A stretch of DNA of 41,194 nucleotides from JAISGQ01 sp045604945. GTDB lineage: Bacteria; Bacillota; Clostridia; Oscillospirales; Acutalibacteraceae. The notes under the pieces are model-generated. The model saw only the letters and a program-made list of their open reading frames with translations, had not been told where the DNA came from and did not search any database. The stretch's first letter is position 1; each line of letters opens with the position of its first letter. A program made the translations under genes and the position numbers. This document shows positions 17,087-25,013 of this stretch, piece by piece. The stretch lies in contig JAZUPA010000010.1 in assembly GCA_045604945.1 (NCBI GenBank), positions 1 to 41,194 of the forward strand, read 5' to 3'.

Positions 17087-17647
17087 ATGGTAGTAGCAGG
17101 CGATTTCAGAAACGGCGTAACTTTCGAGATGGACGGCAACGTCTTCACCATCGTAGAGTTCCAGCACGTTAAGCCCGGCAAAGGCGCAGCTTTTGTCCGT
17201 GCAAAGATCAAGAACGTAATTACCGGCGGTATCGTCGAGCGTTCCTTCAACCCTTCTGATAAGTTCCCCACCGCTTTCATCGAGCGTAAGGACATGGAGT
17301 ATTCCTACTCTGACGGCGAGCTTTATTATTTCATGGATCCTGAGTCCTATGAGCTCGTTCCCATCAATGAGTCCACTCTTGGCGACAACTTCAAGTTTGT
17401 TACCGAGAACATGACCTGCAGAATTTCTTCCTACAAGGGAAGCATATTTGCAGTTGATCCCCCCAACTTTGTTGACCTTGTTGTTACCCACACCGAGCCC
17501 GGCGTAGCAGGCAACACCGCAACAAACACCACCAAGCCTGCAACTGTTGAGACAGGAGCAGAGGTTTATGTTCCTCTCTTCATCAACGAGGGCGACAAGA
17601 TTCAGATCGATACCAGAGTCGGCGAGTACATCGGCCGCGCAAAATAA
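17087..17647 (+). CDS. efp: translation elongation factor P
   Basis: A 186-aa protein that binds stalled ribosomes between the P and E sites and promotes peptide bonds at polyproline runs. The N-terminal KOW-like domain has the conserved HVKPGKGAAFVRAK loop. Its tip lysine is K32, the position modified in Bacillus. Two OB domains follow, the last ending in GDKIQIDTRVGEYIGR. Length is typical. GGAGG is about 9 bases before the ATG. Codon choice resembles leuS and rpsU and suggests strong expression. No EF-P lysine-modification enzyme is visible in the window. Confidence 0.97.
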   Translation: MVVAGDFRNGVTFEMDGNVFTIVEFQHVKPGKGAAFVRAKIKNVITGGIVERSFNPSDKFPTAFIERKDMEYSYSDGELYYFMDPESYELVPINESTLGDNFKFVTENMTCRISSYKGSIFAVDPPNFVDLVVTHTEPGVAGNTATNTTKPATVETGAEVYVPLFINEGDKIQIDTRVGEYIGRAK

Positions 17648-17681
17648 TAAATCAGCGATAAACTCTTGAGGACGCATTATC

Positions 17682-18104
17682 ATGAATACAATCGAAAAAC
17701 TTGCTTACGTTAAAGGTCTTGTAGAGGGTCTCGGTCTCGATGATTCCAAGAAGGATACCAAGGTTATCAAGAACCTTCTTGAGCTCATTGAGGATATCGT
17801 TGACAACGTAGCAAACCTTCAGGACGGCTTTACAGAGATTCAGGAGCAGATCGATGCTATCGATGAGGATCTCGGCGAAGTTGAGAAGGATCTTTACGGC
17901 GACGAGGATTGCTGCGATTGCGATTGCTGCAGCGCTCCTGTAGCTGATGAGGCTCCCGCAAAGAAGGAAGCTGACGAGCTCTTCTATGAAGTAACCTGCC
18001 CCACCTGCGGCGAGACAATCTGCCTCGATGAGGACATGATCAATGCAGGCGAGATGGAGTGCCCGAACTGCGGCGAAAAGCTTGAGTTCGACCTCGAGGG
18101 CTAA
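17682..18104 (+). CDS. CD1247-type zinc-ribbon protein
   Basis: A 140-aa acidic protein. Residues 1-90 are helical and coiled-coil-like, starting MNTIEKLAYVKGLVEGL, and resemble the CD1247 N-terminal family of Clostridia. A very unusual CCDCDCC cluster follows near residues 96-103. The C-terminal zinc ribbon has CPTCG and CPNCG pairs about 24 residues apart. Function is unknown. It lies 34 bases after efp and is probably co-transcribed with it, which hints at a ribosome-related or general regulatory role (inference). The codon bias matches efp, suggesting abundance. Confidence 0.8.
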   Translation: MNTIEKLAYVKGLVEGLGLDDSKKDTKVIKNLLELIEDIVDNVANLQDGFTEIQEQIDAIDEDLGEVEKDLYGDEDCCDCDCCSAPVADEAPAKKEADELFYEVTCPTCGETICLDEDMINAGEMECPNCGEKLEFDLEG

Positions 18105-18126
18105 TTCCTAGAGCAATCTGATACAT

Positions 18127-18158
18127 AAACAGGGAGCGATTTTATCGCATCCCTGTTT
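18127..18158 (+). terminator. first hairpin after efp unit
   Basis: A stem of 8-9 bp (18127-18135 with 18150-18158) is extended by an inner 5-bp GCGAT/ATCGC stem. Only a short T run lies at its foot. With the next hairpin it forms a tandem terminator. Confidence 0.6.
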
Positions 18159-18171
18159 AGTTGCGTCTGTG

Positions 18172-18196
18172 AGCGGCTGCACTGCAGCCGCTTTTT
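18172..18196 (+). terminator. second terminator after efp unit
   Basis: A GC-rich inverted repeat (18172-18181 with 18183-18192) followed by TTTTT. The inner bases must form the loop. This is a strong Rho-independent terminator. Confidence 0.8.
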
Positions 18197-18240
18197 CGCT
18201 CTGTAATGAGGTCAAATTCACACAATATAATGTATATATA

Positions 18241-18269
18241 TTGACATAGTAACACAAATTATGTAAAAT
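18241..18269 (+). promoter_or_regulatory. promoter of topoisomerase operon
   Basis: A perfect TTGACA (18241-18246), 17 bases, then TAAAAT (18264-18269), in a very AT-rich region about 40 bases before the start of the B subunit gene. Confidence 0.75.
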
Positions 18270-18309
18270 ATATTGACAAAAGTAAATGAAAAGGAAAGAA
18301 ATCATCAGC

Positions 18310-20298
18310 ATGGAAAACAAGAGAAAAACCGTAAAAAGTGAATACTCTAATGACAGTATGTCCTTGCTCAAGGGTGCGGAACGAGTAAGAAAGCGTCCGG
18401 AGGTCATCTTCGGCTCAAACAGCATAGAAGGCTGCGAGCATGCGATATTTGAAATCCTCTCAAACTCCATAGACGAAGCGAGAGAAGGCTACGGAAACAA
18501 AATAACTGTAACCCGATATCAGGATGGCGCCATTGAAATTGCGGACCAGGGAAGAGGCATCCCGGTTGAGTACAATGAGCGCGAGGAACGATATAACTGG
18601 GAAATTGCATTCTGTGAGATGTACGGCGGCGGAAAGTATAATAATGATACAAATGAGACCTATGAGTTTTCTCTGGGTCTGAACGGACTCGGACTCTGTG
18701 CAACTCAGTATGCATCGGTCTACATGGACGCTGAGGTCATCCGTGACGGTTTTGTATACAGACTGCACTTTGAAAAGGGCGAAAATATCGGCGGACTGCA
18801 GAAGGAACCCTTTACAGGCAAGCGGACAGGCACAAAAATCAAATGGCTGCCTGACCTTGAGGTTTTTACCGACATTGATATACCTGCAGATTATTTTATC
18901 GATGTCATGAAGCGTCAGGCGGTTGTCAACGCAGGCGTTACCTTCATTTTTGATGATAAAAAAGAAGGCAAGAAGCATGAGTTCCTTTATAAAGAAGGTA
19001 TTGCAGACCATGTCAGAGAGATAGTCGGTGACAACGGTATGACCTCCGTACAGGTCTGGAAATGTGAGCGCAGAGGCCGTGACAGAGATGATAAGCCCGA
19101 TTATAATGTGCGCATCAATGCCGCTCTTGCATTTTCGAATAAGGTAAGTCTTACTGAGTATTACCACAATTCAAGCTGGCTTGAGCATGGCGGAGCACCC
19201 GACAAGGCAGTGCAGAGCGCCTTTACATCCATGATTGACCATCGTTTGAAGGCAACAGGAAAATATACAAAGAACGAAAGCAGCATAAAGTTCCAGGATG
19301 TTGCTGACTGCCTTGTTATTGTCGTGTCCTCCTTCTCAAACCAGACAAGCTACGCCAATCAGACAAAAAAGGCGATAAGCAATAAGTTTATCAGAGAGGC
19401 AATGACTGAGTTCTTCAAGCATCAGCTTGAAGTATGGTTCCTTGAAAATCCCATTGAAGCGGATAAAATCTGTGCTCAGTGCCTGATAAACAAGCAGAGC
19501 CGTGAGCATGCCGACAAGCAGCGCATGCAGATAAAGAAGACCCTGACGAGCAACATGGATATGACAACGAGAGTTGCCAAATTCATAGACTGCAGAAGCA
19601 AAGACGTCAATGAGCGCGAGCTTTACATCGTGGAGGGTGATTCAGCGGCAGGCTCCTGCAAAGGCGCAAGAGACCCGAACTTCCAGGGCATAATGCCTGT
19701 CAGAGGAAAGATACTCAACTGTCTCAAGGCAGATTACAACCGAATCTTCAAAAGTGAGATCATAACTGACCTTATCAAGGTGCTGGGCTGCGGAGTTGAT
19801 GTTCAGGGCAAGCATGCAAAGAATCTTTCGAACTTCGATATAAATCAGCTCAGATGGAATAAGGTAATTATCTGTACCGATGCCGATGTTGACGGTTATC
19901 AGATAAGAACGCTGATTCTTACAATGTTCTACCGCCTGACCCCGAAGCTTATCGAGGCAGGAAAGGTGTTTATAGCTGAGTCTCCGCTGTATGAGATCAT
20001 AGCGGGTGATGAAACCTATTTTGCCTATACTGAGCAGGAAAAAGCCGAAATACTTGGAAATCTCGGCAAGAAAAAGTATAAGATCAACCGCTCAAAGGGA
20101 CTTGGTGAAAATGATGCGGACATGATGAATCTCACCACAATGAACCCTGCAACCAGAAGGCTTATAAAGGTAGTGCCTTCGGATGCCGAGAGAACAGCAC
20201 AGATGTTTGATGTTCTGCTGGGAGACAATCTGTCAGGCAGAAAGGAATATATTACGGAACACGGCAGTGAGTTTATAGACCTTGCCGACGTACAATAA
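18310..20298 (+). CDS. parE: type IIA topoisomerase B subunit, divergent ParE/GyrB-like
   Basis: A 662-aa ATPase subunit that drives strand passage to relax or unlink DNA. The GHKL ATPase has EILSNSIDEA, then DQGRGIPV. The segment normally reading GGLHGVG is GLNGLG here. The transducer domain follows. The TOPRIM domain has VEGDSAAGSC and the metal-binding TDADVDGYQIR. The conserved SKGLGEND ends the core. I prefer ATG 18310, which has AAGGAAAG upstream; ATG 18286 would sit almost on the transcription start. The A subunit follows after 20 bases. The divergent ATPase motif and the partner's lack of a GyrA box suggest a topoisomerase IV-like pair and not the primary gyrase. The symbol is tentative. 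Confidence 0.85.
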   Translation: MENKRKTVKSEYSNDSMSLLKGAERVRKRPEVIFGSNSIEGCEHAIFEILSNSIDEAREGYGNKITVTRYQDGAIEIADQGRGIPVEYNEREERYNWEIAFCEMYGGGKYNNDTNETYEFSLGLNGLGLCATQYASVYMDAEVIRDGFVYRLHFEKGENIGGLQKEPFTGKRTGTKIKWLPDLEVFTDIDIPADYFIDVMKRQAVVNAGVTFIFDDKKEGKKHEFLYKEGIADHVREIVGDNGMTSVQVWKCERRGRDRDDKPDYNVRINAALAFSNKVSLTEYYHNSSWLEHGGAPDKAVQSAFTSMIDHRLKATGKYTKNESSIKFQDVADCLVIVVSSFSNQTSYANQTKKAISNKFIREAMTEFFKHQLEVWFLENPIEADKICAQCLINKQSREHADKQRMQIKKTLTSNMDMTTRVAKFIDCRSKDVNERELYIVEGDSAAGSCKGARDPNFQGIMPVRGKILNCLKADYNRIFKSEIITDLIKVLGCGVDVQGKHAKNLSNFDINQLRWNKVIICTDADVDGYQIRTLILTMFYRLTPKLIEAGKVFIAESPLYEIIAGDETYFAYTEQEKAEILGNLGKKKYKINRSKGLGENDADMMNLTTMNPATRRLIKVVPSDAERTAQMFDVLLGDNLSGRKEYITEHGSEFIDLADVQ

Positions 20299-20318
20299 AA
20301 ATCCGAAAGGACTAAAAT

Positions 20319-22541
20319 ATGGCAAGAAAAAAGACAGTTCGGGATTCTGAGAATTCCGCAGCAAAAGGATATATAAAGGGCGCAGGCGAGGTTATTGAGC
20401 AGAATATAGACGATACCATTGAAATCAACTATATGCCCTATGCCATGAGCGTTATCATGAGCCGCGCACTGCCCGAAATTGACGGCTTCAAGCCGTCACA
20501 CAGAAAGCTGCTTTACACCATGTACAAGATGGGACTGCTCACCGGCGATATTCAGAAATGCGCAAAAATCGCAGGAGCCACAATGTCTCTGAACCCCCAC
20601 GGTGACGCTGCTATTTATGATACTCTTGTGCGAATGACCGTTGCTCATGAGGCACTGCTTCATCCGTACATCAAGTCAAAGGGCTCATTTGGTAAAGCAT
20701 ATTCAAGGGATACATCACCTGCAGCTTCCCGATACACAGAGGCAAAGCTTGCAAAAATTTCATCTGAGCTTTTCAGAGACATTGACTGTGACGCTGTCGA
20801 TATGGTGGATAACTTTGACGGCACCATGAAGGAGCCGTCATTGCTGCCTGTTACATTCCCTTCCGTTCTCTGCAACAGCAATCTGGGTATAGCAGTCGGC
20901 ATGGCAAGCAATATCTGTTCCTTCAATCTCAATGAGATAATCGAAACCACCATTGCGCTTATCAATGACCCTGAGCACAATATCGAGACTACCCTGCTGG
21001 CACCGGATTTCCCCGGCGGCGGATTCATTCTGCAGAACCAGAGCGACCTTAAAAATATATACAGAACAGGCCGCGGCAGCGTAAGAGTACGTTCACGCTA
21101 TTCTTATGACAAGAGTGCAAACTGTATTGACATTACTCAGATACCGCCCACAACCTCGATTGAAGCAATAATTGAAAAGGTTATAGAGGTTGTAAAGCTT
21201 GGAAAGGTCAAGGAAATCAGTGATATCCGTGACGAACAGGGTAAAGAGGGTCTCAGAATCACCATCGACCTCAAGCGCGGTGCAGACCCTGAGAAGCTCA
21301 TGGCAAAGCTCTTTAAGCTTACTCCTCTCGAAGACAGCTTCTCCTGCAACTTCAACGTTCTTATTGCAGGCACTCCCAAGGTTCTGGGTGTCCGCGAGCT
21401 GCTGCAGGAATGGATAGCATTCAGGACTGAGTGTGTAAAGAGAAGAACATATTTCAACCTCGGAAAGCTTAAGGATAAGCTTCATCTGCTGTCGGGTCTT
21501 TCAAAGATTCTGCTGGATATTGACAGAGCTATCAAGATAATCCGTGAAACCGAGGAAGAGGCTGAGGTTGTCCCGAATCTTATGATTGGCTTCGGCATCG
21601 ATGAGATTCAGGCAGAATATGTTGCTGAAATCAAGCTGCGCCATATCAACAGAGAATATATTCTCAAGAGAATTGCTGATGTTGATAAGCTCAAGGAAGA
21701 GATTGCAGAGCTTGAAAGCGTTCTTGCGTCCAATAAAAAGGTGCAGAAGATAATTATAAAGGAAATGAAAGAGGTTGCCGAAAAGTACGGTCAGCCCCGT
21801 CGTTCCATGATACTCTGCGAGGATATTGCTGATGTGGAGGATGAAGTGGAAGAGATTCCCGATTACGCAGTCAATCTGTTCCTTACATCAGAGGGTTACT
21901 TCAAGAAGATCACACCGCTGTCCCTGCGAATGAGCGGTGAGCATAAGCTGAAGGAAGGAGACCACATAATCCGTCAGATTGAGACGAAGAACAATGTAGA
22001 GATCCTGTTCTTCACAAGCAAGTGTCAGGTCTACAAGACCAGAGCTGCAAACTTCTCCGATACCAAAGCCAGTGTCCTTGGTGAGTATGTACCGGCTGTA
22101 CTGGGCATGGAAGAGGGCGAAAAGGTAGTATATATGGCTGTTGTTGAAAAATACGAGGGCTTCATGCTCTTTGCCTTTGACAACGGCAAGGTTGCAAAGG
22201 TGGATATGAGCGCATATCAGACCAAAACCAACCGTAAGAAGCTGCTGAACGCCTTCTGCAGTAAATTTGCCTTTGTAAAGGCAGAATACATTACAGAGGA
22301 TACCCAGATTCTTCTTACTTCCAGCACAGGACACAGACTTATCGTCCATACCGGTGCCATTACCGCGAAGACCACAAAGGATACACAGGGAATACAGGTC
22401 ATGTCCCTTCGCAAGAATGCTCACCTCGTTGATATGAGCATATATACCGATGGCATGATAAATGACCCTGACCGCTGCAGAGCAAAGGCTATTCCCGCAG
22501 CAGGTGCAAAGGAAAAGGGCGAACAGCTGAGTATAATCTGA
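20319..22541 (+). CDS. parC: type IIA topoisomerase A subunit, divergent ParC/GyrA-like
   Basis: A 740-aa DNA cleavage subunit that works with the preceding B subunit. The N-terminal part has MSRALPEIDGFKPSHRKLLY. The active-site tyrosine lies in AASRYTEAKL (near 138). A tower and coiled coil (about 400-500) precede a C-terminal domain with several strand repeats. I see no GyrA box (QRRGGKG-like), which favours decatenation over negative supercoiling. It is shorter than a typical GyrA of about 800-850 residues. AAAGGACT is the likely ribosome binding site. A strong terminator follows directly. The symbol is tentative. Confidence 0.85.
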   Translation: MARKKTVRDSENSAAKGYIKGAGEVIEQNIDDTIEINYMPYAMSVIMSRALPEIDGFKPSHRKLLYTMYKMGLLTGDIQKCAKIAGATMSLNPHGDAAIYDTLVRMTVAHEALLHPYIKSKGSFGKAYSRDTSPAASRYTEAKLAKISSELFRDIDCDAVDMVDNFDGTMKEPSLLPVTFPSVLCNSNLGIAVGMASNICSFNLNEIIETTIALINDPEHNIETTLLAPDFPGGGFILQNQSDLKNIYRTGRGSVRVRSRYSYDKSANCIDITQIPPTTSIEAIIEKVIEVVKLGKVKEISDIRDEQGKEGLRITIDLKRGADPEKLMAKLFKLTPLEDSFSCNFNVLIAGTPKVLGVRELLQEWIAFRTECVKRRTYFNLGKLKDKLHLLSGLSKILLDIDRAIKIIRETEEEAEVVPNLMIGFGIDEIQAEYVAEIKLRHINREYILKRIADVDKLKEEIAELESVLASNKKVQKIIIKEMKEVAEKYGQPRRSMILCEDIADVEDEVEEIPDYAVNLFLTSEGYFKKITPLSLRMSGEHKLKEGDHIIRQIETKNNVEILFFTSKCQVYKTRAANFSDTKASVLGEYVPAVLGMEEGEKVVYMAVVEKYEGFMLFAFDNGKVAKVDMSAYQTKTNRKKLLNAFCSKFAFVKAEYITEDTQILLTSSTGHRLIVHTGAITAKTTKDTQGIQVMSLRKNAHLVDMSIYTDGMINDPDRCRAKAIPAAGAKEKGEQLSII

Positions 22542-22545
22542 ATCA

Positions 22546-22575
22546 AAAAGACCGCACATAAAAGTGCGGTCTTTT
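22546..22575 (+). terminator. terminator of topoisomerase operon
   Basis: A perfect 12-bp stem (22546-22557 with 22564-22575) with a 6-base loop and terminal TTTT, starting five bases after the stop codon. Confidence 0.9.
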
Positions 22576-22576
22576 C

Positions 22577-22634
22577 TGTTCAGGCAACACAAACGCTTAT
22601 ATATCGGGAGATACCGATATCACTTGACTGAACA
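22577..22634 (-). other. nested inverted repeat downstream of DUF4364-like gene
   Basis: A 7-bp outer repeat (22577-22583/22628-22634) encloses a perfect 7-bp inner hairpin (22601-22607/22614-22620). It lies 3' of the minus-strand gene ending at 22675. It may help end that transcript, although no clear T-tract follows on that strand. Confidence 0.3.
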
Positions 22635-22674
22635 ATACTATTATTGTCCGTCACAGAGCGTTTTATTCTAAAAA

Positions 22675-23235
22675 TCAGTCAACAGGCTCAGCGTCAGTGA
22701 GCTGTGAGAGAACCAGGCGGTAGAGGGTTTCAGGGTCGTTGAGGAATCGCTCACGGACAACATTGGCATATTCCTCGCCGGGAACGTAAAGAGAGGTGCT
22801 CATCATAACGGTGTCGCCGTCCATAACGGAGCACTTGACGAGATAACCGTTGCCGTTGGGGATAAGCTCAACGCTGTTCTGTCTTTCGTACTTTTTACGC
22901 GAAACAATCTGCAAACCCACAGCCAGAGCCTTTTCTCTGACTGTAAAGGGGAGAGACTTGTAAAGAGACTGAGCGATTTCCCTGCCTGTTTCGGTGACAG
23001 TCAGAGCTCCCGTCTCAGCATCTTCGCTGAGATTTTCCTTGTTTACAAGGGATTCAATCGCGTCACAGGTTTCAAAGTAATTTGCAAGGTCCTCGCGCTG
23101 AATGATCTTTACAAGGTCATTTCTGCTGAGGGGTTCATCAAAGCTGTTTACGATATAGCAAATCAGAATTTTAATCTCACGTCTGCTGCGGAGTCCGTCA
23201 TGGGATATTCCTGCAGTAAGTGCTCTGTCGTCCAT
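22675..23235 (-). CDS. DUF4364 family protein
   Basis: A 186-aa protein resembling the DUF4364 family of Clostridia. The N-terminal half looks like a winged helix: EIKILICYIVNSFDEPLSRNDLV, then a second helix pair and TVTETGREIAQSL at the wing. That suggests a DNA-binding regulator. The C-terminal half is a strand-rich domain of unknown role. I chose the ATG at 23235, with AAGGAG ten bases upstream. The in-frame GTG nine bases earlier would be too close to that site. It is a single gene with its own promoter, between the topoisomerase operon and the spoVF genes. Its targets cannot be read from the sequence. Confidence 0.7.
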   Translation of the reverse strand: MDDRALTAGISHDGLRSRREIKILICYIVNSFDEPLSRNDLVKIIQREDLANYFETCDAIESLVNKENLSEDAETGALTVTETGREIAQSLYKSLPFTVREKALAVGLQIVSRKKYERQNSVELIPNGNGYLVKCSVMDGDTVMMSTSLYVPGEEYANVVRERFLNDPETLYRLVLSQLTDAEPVD

Positions 23236-23268
23236 TGTGAGCACACTCCTTTGCCGGTTGATACTATG

Positions 23269-23297
23269 ATTTTATAGCAGTATACCCGTCAAATCAA
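23269..23297 (-). promoter_or_regulatory. promoter of DUF4364-like gene
   Basis: On the minus strand, TTGATT (23292-23297), 17 bases, then TAAAAT (23269-23274), about 33 bases upstream of the chosen start. Confidence 0.55.
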
Positions 23298-23315
23298 GAG
23301 ATAAAATGTTAATAC

Positions 23316-23894
23316 TCAGAATAAAACAGGCTGCAGCTGAATATTGTCAAGAGCAGCGGATACGGTTTCGGGGATTTTTGAAAAATCCGCAACCAGGGAA
23401 CGGGGCTTACCCATGGGGTCATCCTCGCGCATAGGGACAAAATAGATGTTTTTTGCATTCATAAGCTGACCGATGTTTTTTGCAGATGCTCCAAGGGCAT
23501 CGTTTGTTGCAGCGGCAATTACAACAGGTCCGCCGTTGCGCATGTGAGCTTTTGCAGCGAGAGTAACAGGTGTGTCGCTTATCCCCAGGGCAAGCTTTGC
23601 AAGGGTGGTACCGGTGCAGGGGGCTATGACAAGAATATCCAGAAGCTTTTTAGGTCCTATGGGTTCTGCGTCGGCGATAGTGCATATTACTTTCCTGCCG
23701 CAGGCAGTTTCAATACGGCTGATAAAATCCTCAGCCTTGCCGAAGCGGGTGTCTGTTGAGCAGGCAGTGCGGGACATTATGGGAGTGACCGAAGCTCCCA
23801 TCTGAACAAGGGCTTCAAGCTGAGGGACAGCCTGAGAAAAGGTACAGAATGAACCGCAGAGTGCAAATCCGATTTTAGTATTTATCAATTTCAT
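23316..23894 (-). CDS. spoVFB: dipicolinate synthase subunit B
   Basis: A 192-aa flavoprotein-like subunit that, with subunit A, makes dipicolinic acid in the mother cell during sporulation. The start KIGFALCGSFCTF is a Rossmann-like P-loop of the flavoprotein family. IAPCTGTTLAKLALGISDTPVTLAAKAH is the family's central block, and FVPMREDDPMGKPRSLVADF is a typical C-terminal segment. ATG 23894 has GAGGAGG about 3-8 bases upstream; the longer frame to 23936 is unlikely. The gene overlaps the end of spoVFA by 20 bases, so the pair is co-translated. Confidence 0.92.
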   Translation of the reverse strand: MKLINTKIGFALCGSFCTFSQAVPQLEALVQMGASVTPIMSRTACSTDTRFGKAEDFISRIETACGRKVICTIADAEPIGPKKLLDILVIAPCTGTTLAKLALGISDTPVTLAAKAHMRNGGPVVIAAATNDALGASAKNIGQLMNAKNIYFVPMREDDPMGKPRSLVADFSKIPETVSAALDNIQLQPVLF

Positions 23895-24729
23895 AAACCT
23901 CCTCAAGGATAGAGTATATGGTCTTTTTGATGTCAAGCGCCGCCCCGCAGGGTGAGAACTTACCCGGCAGTGAAAGAGCGTGAGTGGCAGTTATGCCGCG
24001 GGCTGCAGCAGCTTCAAAATCCATGCCGCCGTCACCGGAGGCAAGATCGATCATCACAGCCTCATTCTTCATGGCATTGATGAAGTTGATGCCAATAACG
24101 GGATGGGGAACAGTGTTGATAATAAAATCAAAATCCGAAGCATGTTTATCGATTTCGGATATGTTGAGAGTATCTGCACCGCAGCACTGCGCAAGAGCCA
24201 GCTGAGCGGGATTTCTTGCAGCGACGGTAATTTCGGCACCGCAGGAAATAAGGATTCTGAGCAGAGCACTTCCGATTCTTCCAAAACCCGTTATAAGTCC
24301 CTTCATTGAAAACAATGAATGTGGAGATGCTTCAATAAGCACCGCCAGAGCGCCTTCTGCGGTGGACTGTGCATTTCGCAGAAGAAAGTCTTCTCTTTTG
24401 CCGTAGTCAAAGATGTTGAAGCGCTCCGTTCCGGCTTTTCTGAGTCTTGTAAACATTCCTGCGAATATCGGTTTACTGCCGATTGCTTTAATGAGATTAT
24501 CGTCAAAAGGAATGGGTGCATCTGAAAGAGGTGCGTTTATATTATCACCGTCAACAGAGCAGGGTAGGGGAAGGATAATCGCGTTGGCTGCGGAAGCACC
24601 TTCAATGGCAGAAAATTCTTCACCGTGACCTGCCGGGAATACCGCATGCCCGTCGTCAGCCAGAAGCTTTGTGAGGGTGATAAATCTGGCGTCACCGCCG
24701 ATTATTGCAAAAGAAGTACGTTTCATCAT
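23875..24729 (-). CDS. spoVFA: dipicolinate synthase subunit A
   Basis: A 284-aa NAD(P)-dependent subunit of dipicolinate synthase. It converts dihydrodipicolinate, a lysine-pathway intermediate, into the spore-core chelator dipicolinic acid. The N-terminal domain starts FAIIGGDARFITLTKLLADDGH. The Rossmann fold GFGRIGSALLRILISCG is near residue 145, and the C-terminal TVPHPVIG and IDLASGDGG match the family. The start is one of two adjacent ATGs (24729 or 24726) after a GGGG site. The open frame extending to 25173 runs through noncoding upstream DNA and was rejected. A sigma-K-like promoter lies about 50 bases upstream. Its presence implies endospore capacity, or remnants of it. Confidence 0.92.
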   Translation of the reverse strand: MMKRTSFAIIGGDARFITLTKLLADDGHAVFPAGHGEEFSAIEGASAANAIILPLPCSVDGDNINAPLSDAPIPFDDNLIKAIGSKPIFAGMFTRLRKAGTERFNIFDYGKREDFLLRNAQSTAEGALAVLIEASPHSLFSMKGLITGFGRIGSALLRILISCGAEITVAARNPAQLALAQCCGADTLNISEIDKHASDFDFIINTVPHPVIGINFINAMKNEAVMIDLASGDGGMDFEAAAARGITATHALSLPGKFSPCGAALDIKKTIYSILEEVYEIDKY

Positions 24730-24778
24730 AATTGCCCCAATCAAAATAAATGCATAAGACGAAATATCCGCCTTGCTA

Positions 24779-24805
24779 CATATTATGAAAAAGCAGAAAA
24801 ATAGT
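24779..24805 (-). promoter_or_regulatory. possible sigma-K promoter of spoVFA-spoVFB
   Basis: On the minus strand, an AC (24804-24805), 16 bases, then CATAATATG (24779-24787). This is close to the sigma-K consensus (AC, 16-17 bases, CATAnnnTA). spoVF is sigma-K controlled in Bacillus subtilis. Confidence 0.4.
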
Positions 24806-24951
24806 GTACGCAACAATTGGATAGGATAATATTTCATATGTTTTTTATGTAAAATACAAAAGATAACTTTACTTTTGTTGCGAAAAATGTTAATATAAGC
24901 TGATAATATTATTGCCATATGGGCGAGGTGCCGTAATGGAGCGCTGAAAAC

Positions 24952-24980
24952 TTGTAATCTGTGGGTTTTTGGTGTATAAT
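24952..24980 (+). promoter_or_regulatory. promoter of cysteine desulfurase-thiI unit
   Basis: TTGTAA (24952-24957), a 17-base spacer and a perfect TATAAT (24975-24980), about 34 bases before the first gene. Confidence 0.65.
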
Positions 24981-25013
24981 ATTTCGGATAATTGACAGGG
25001 GAGGGCTTTGCTC

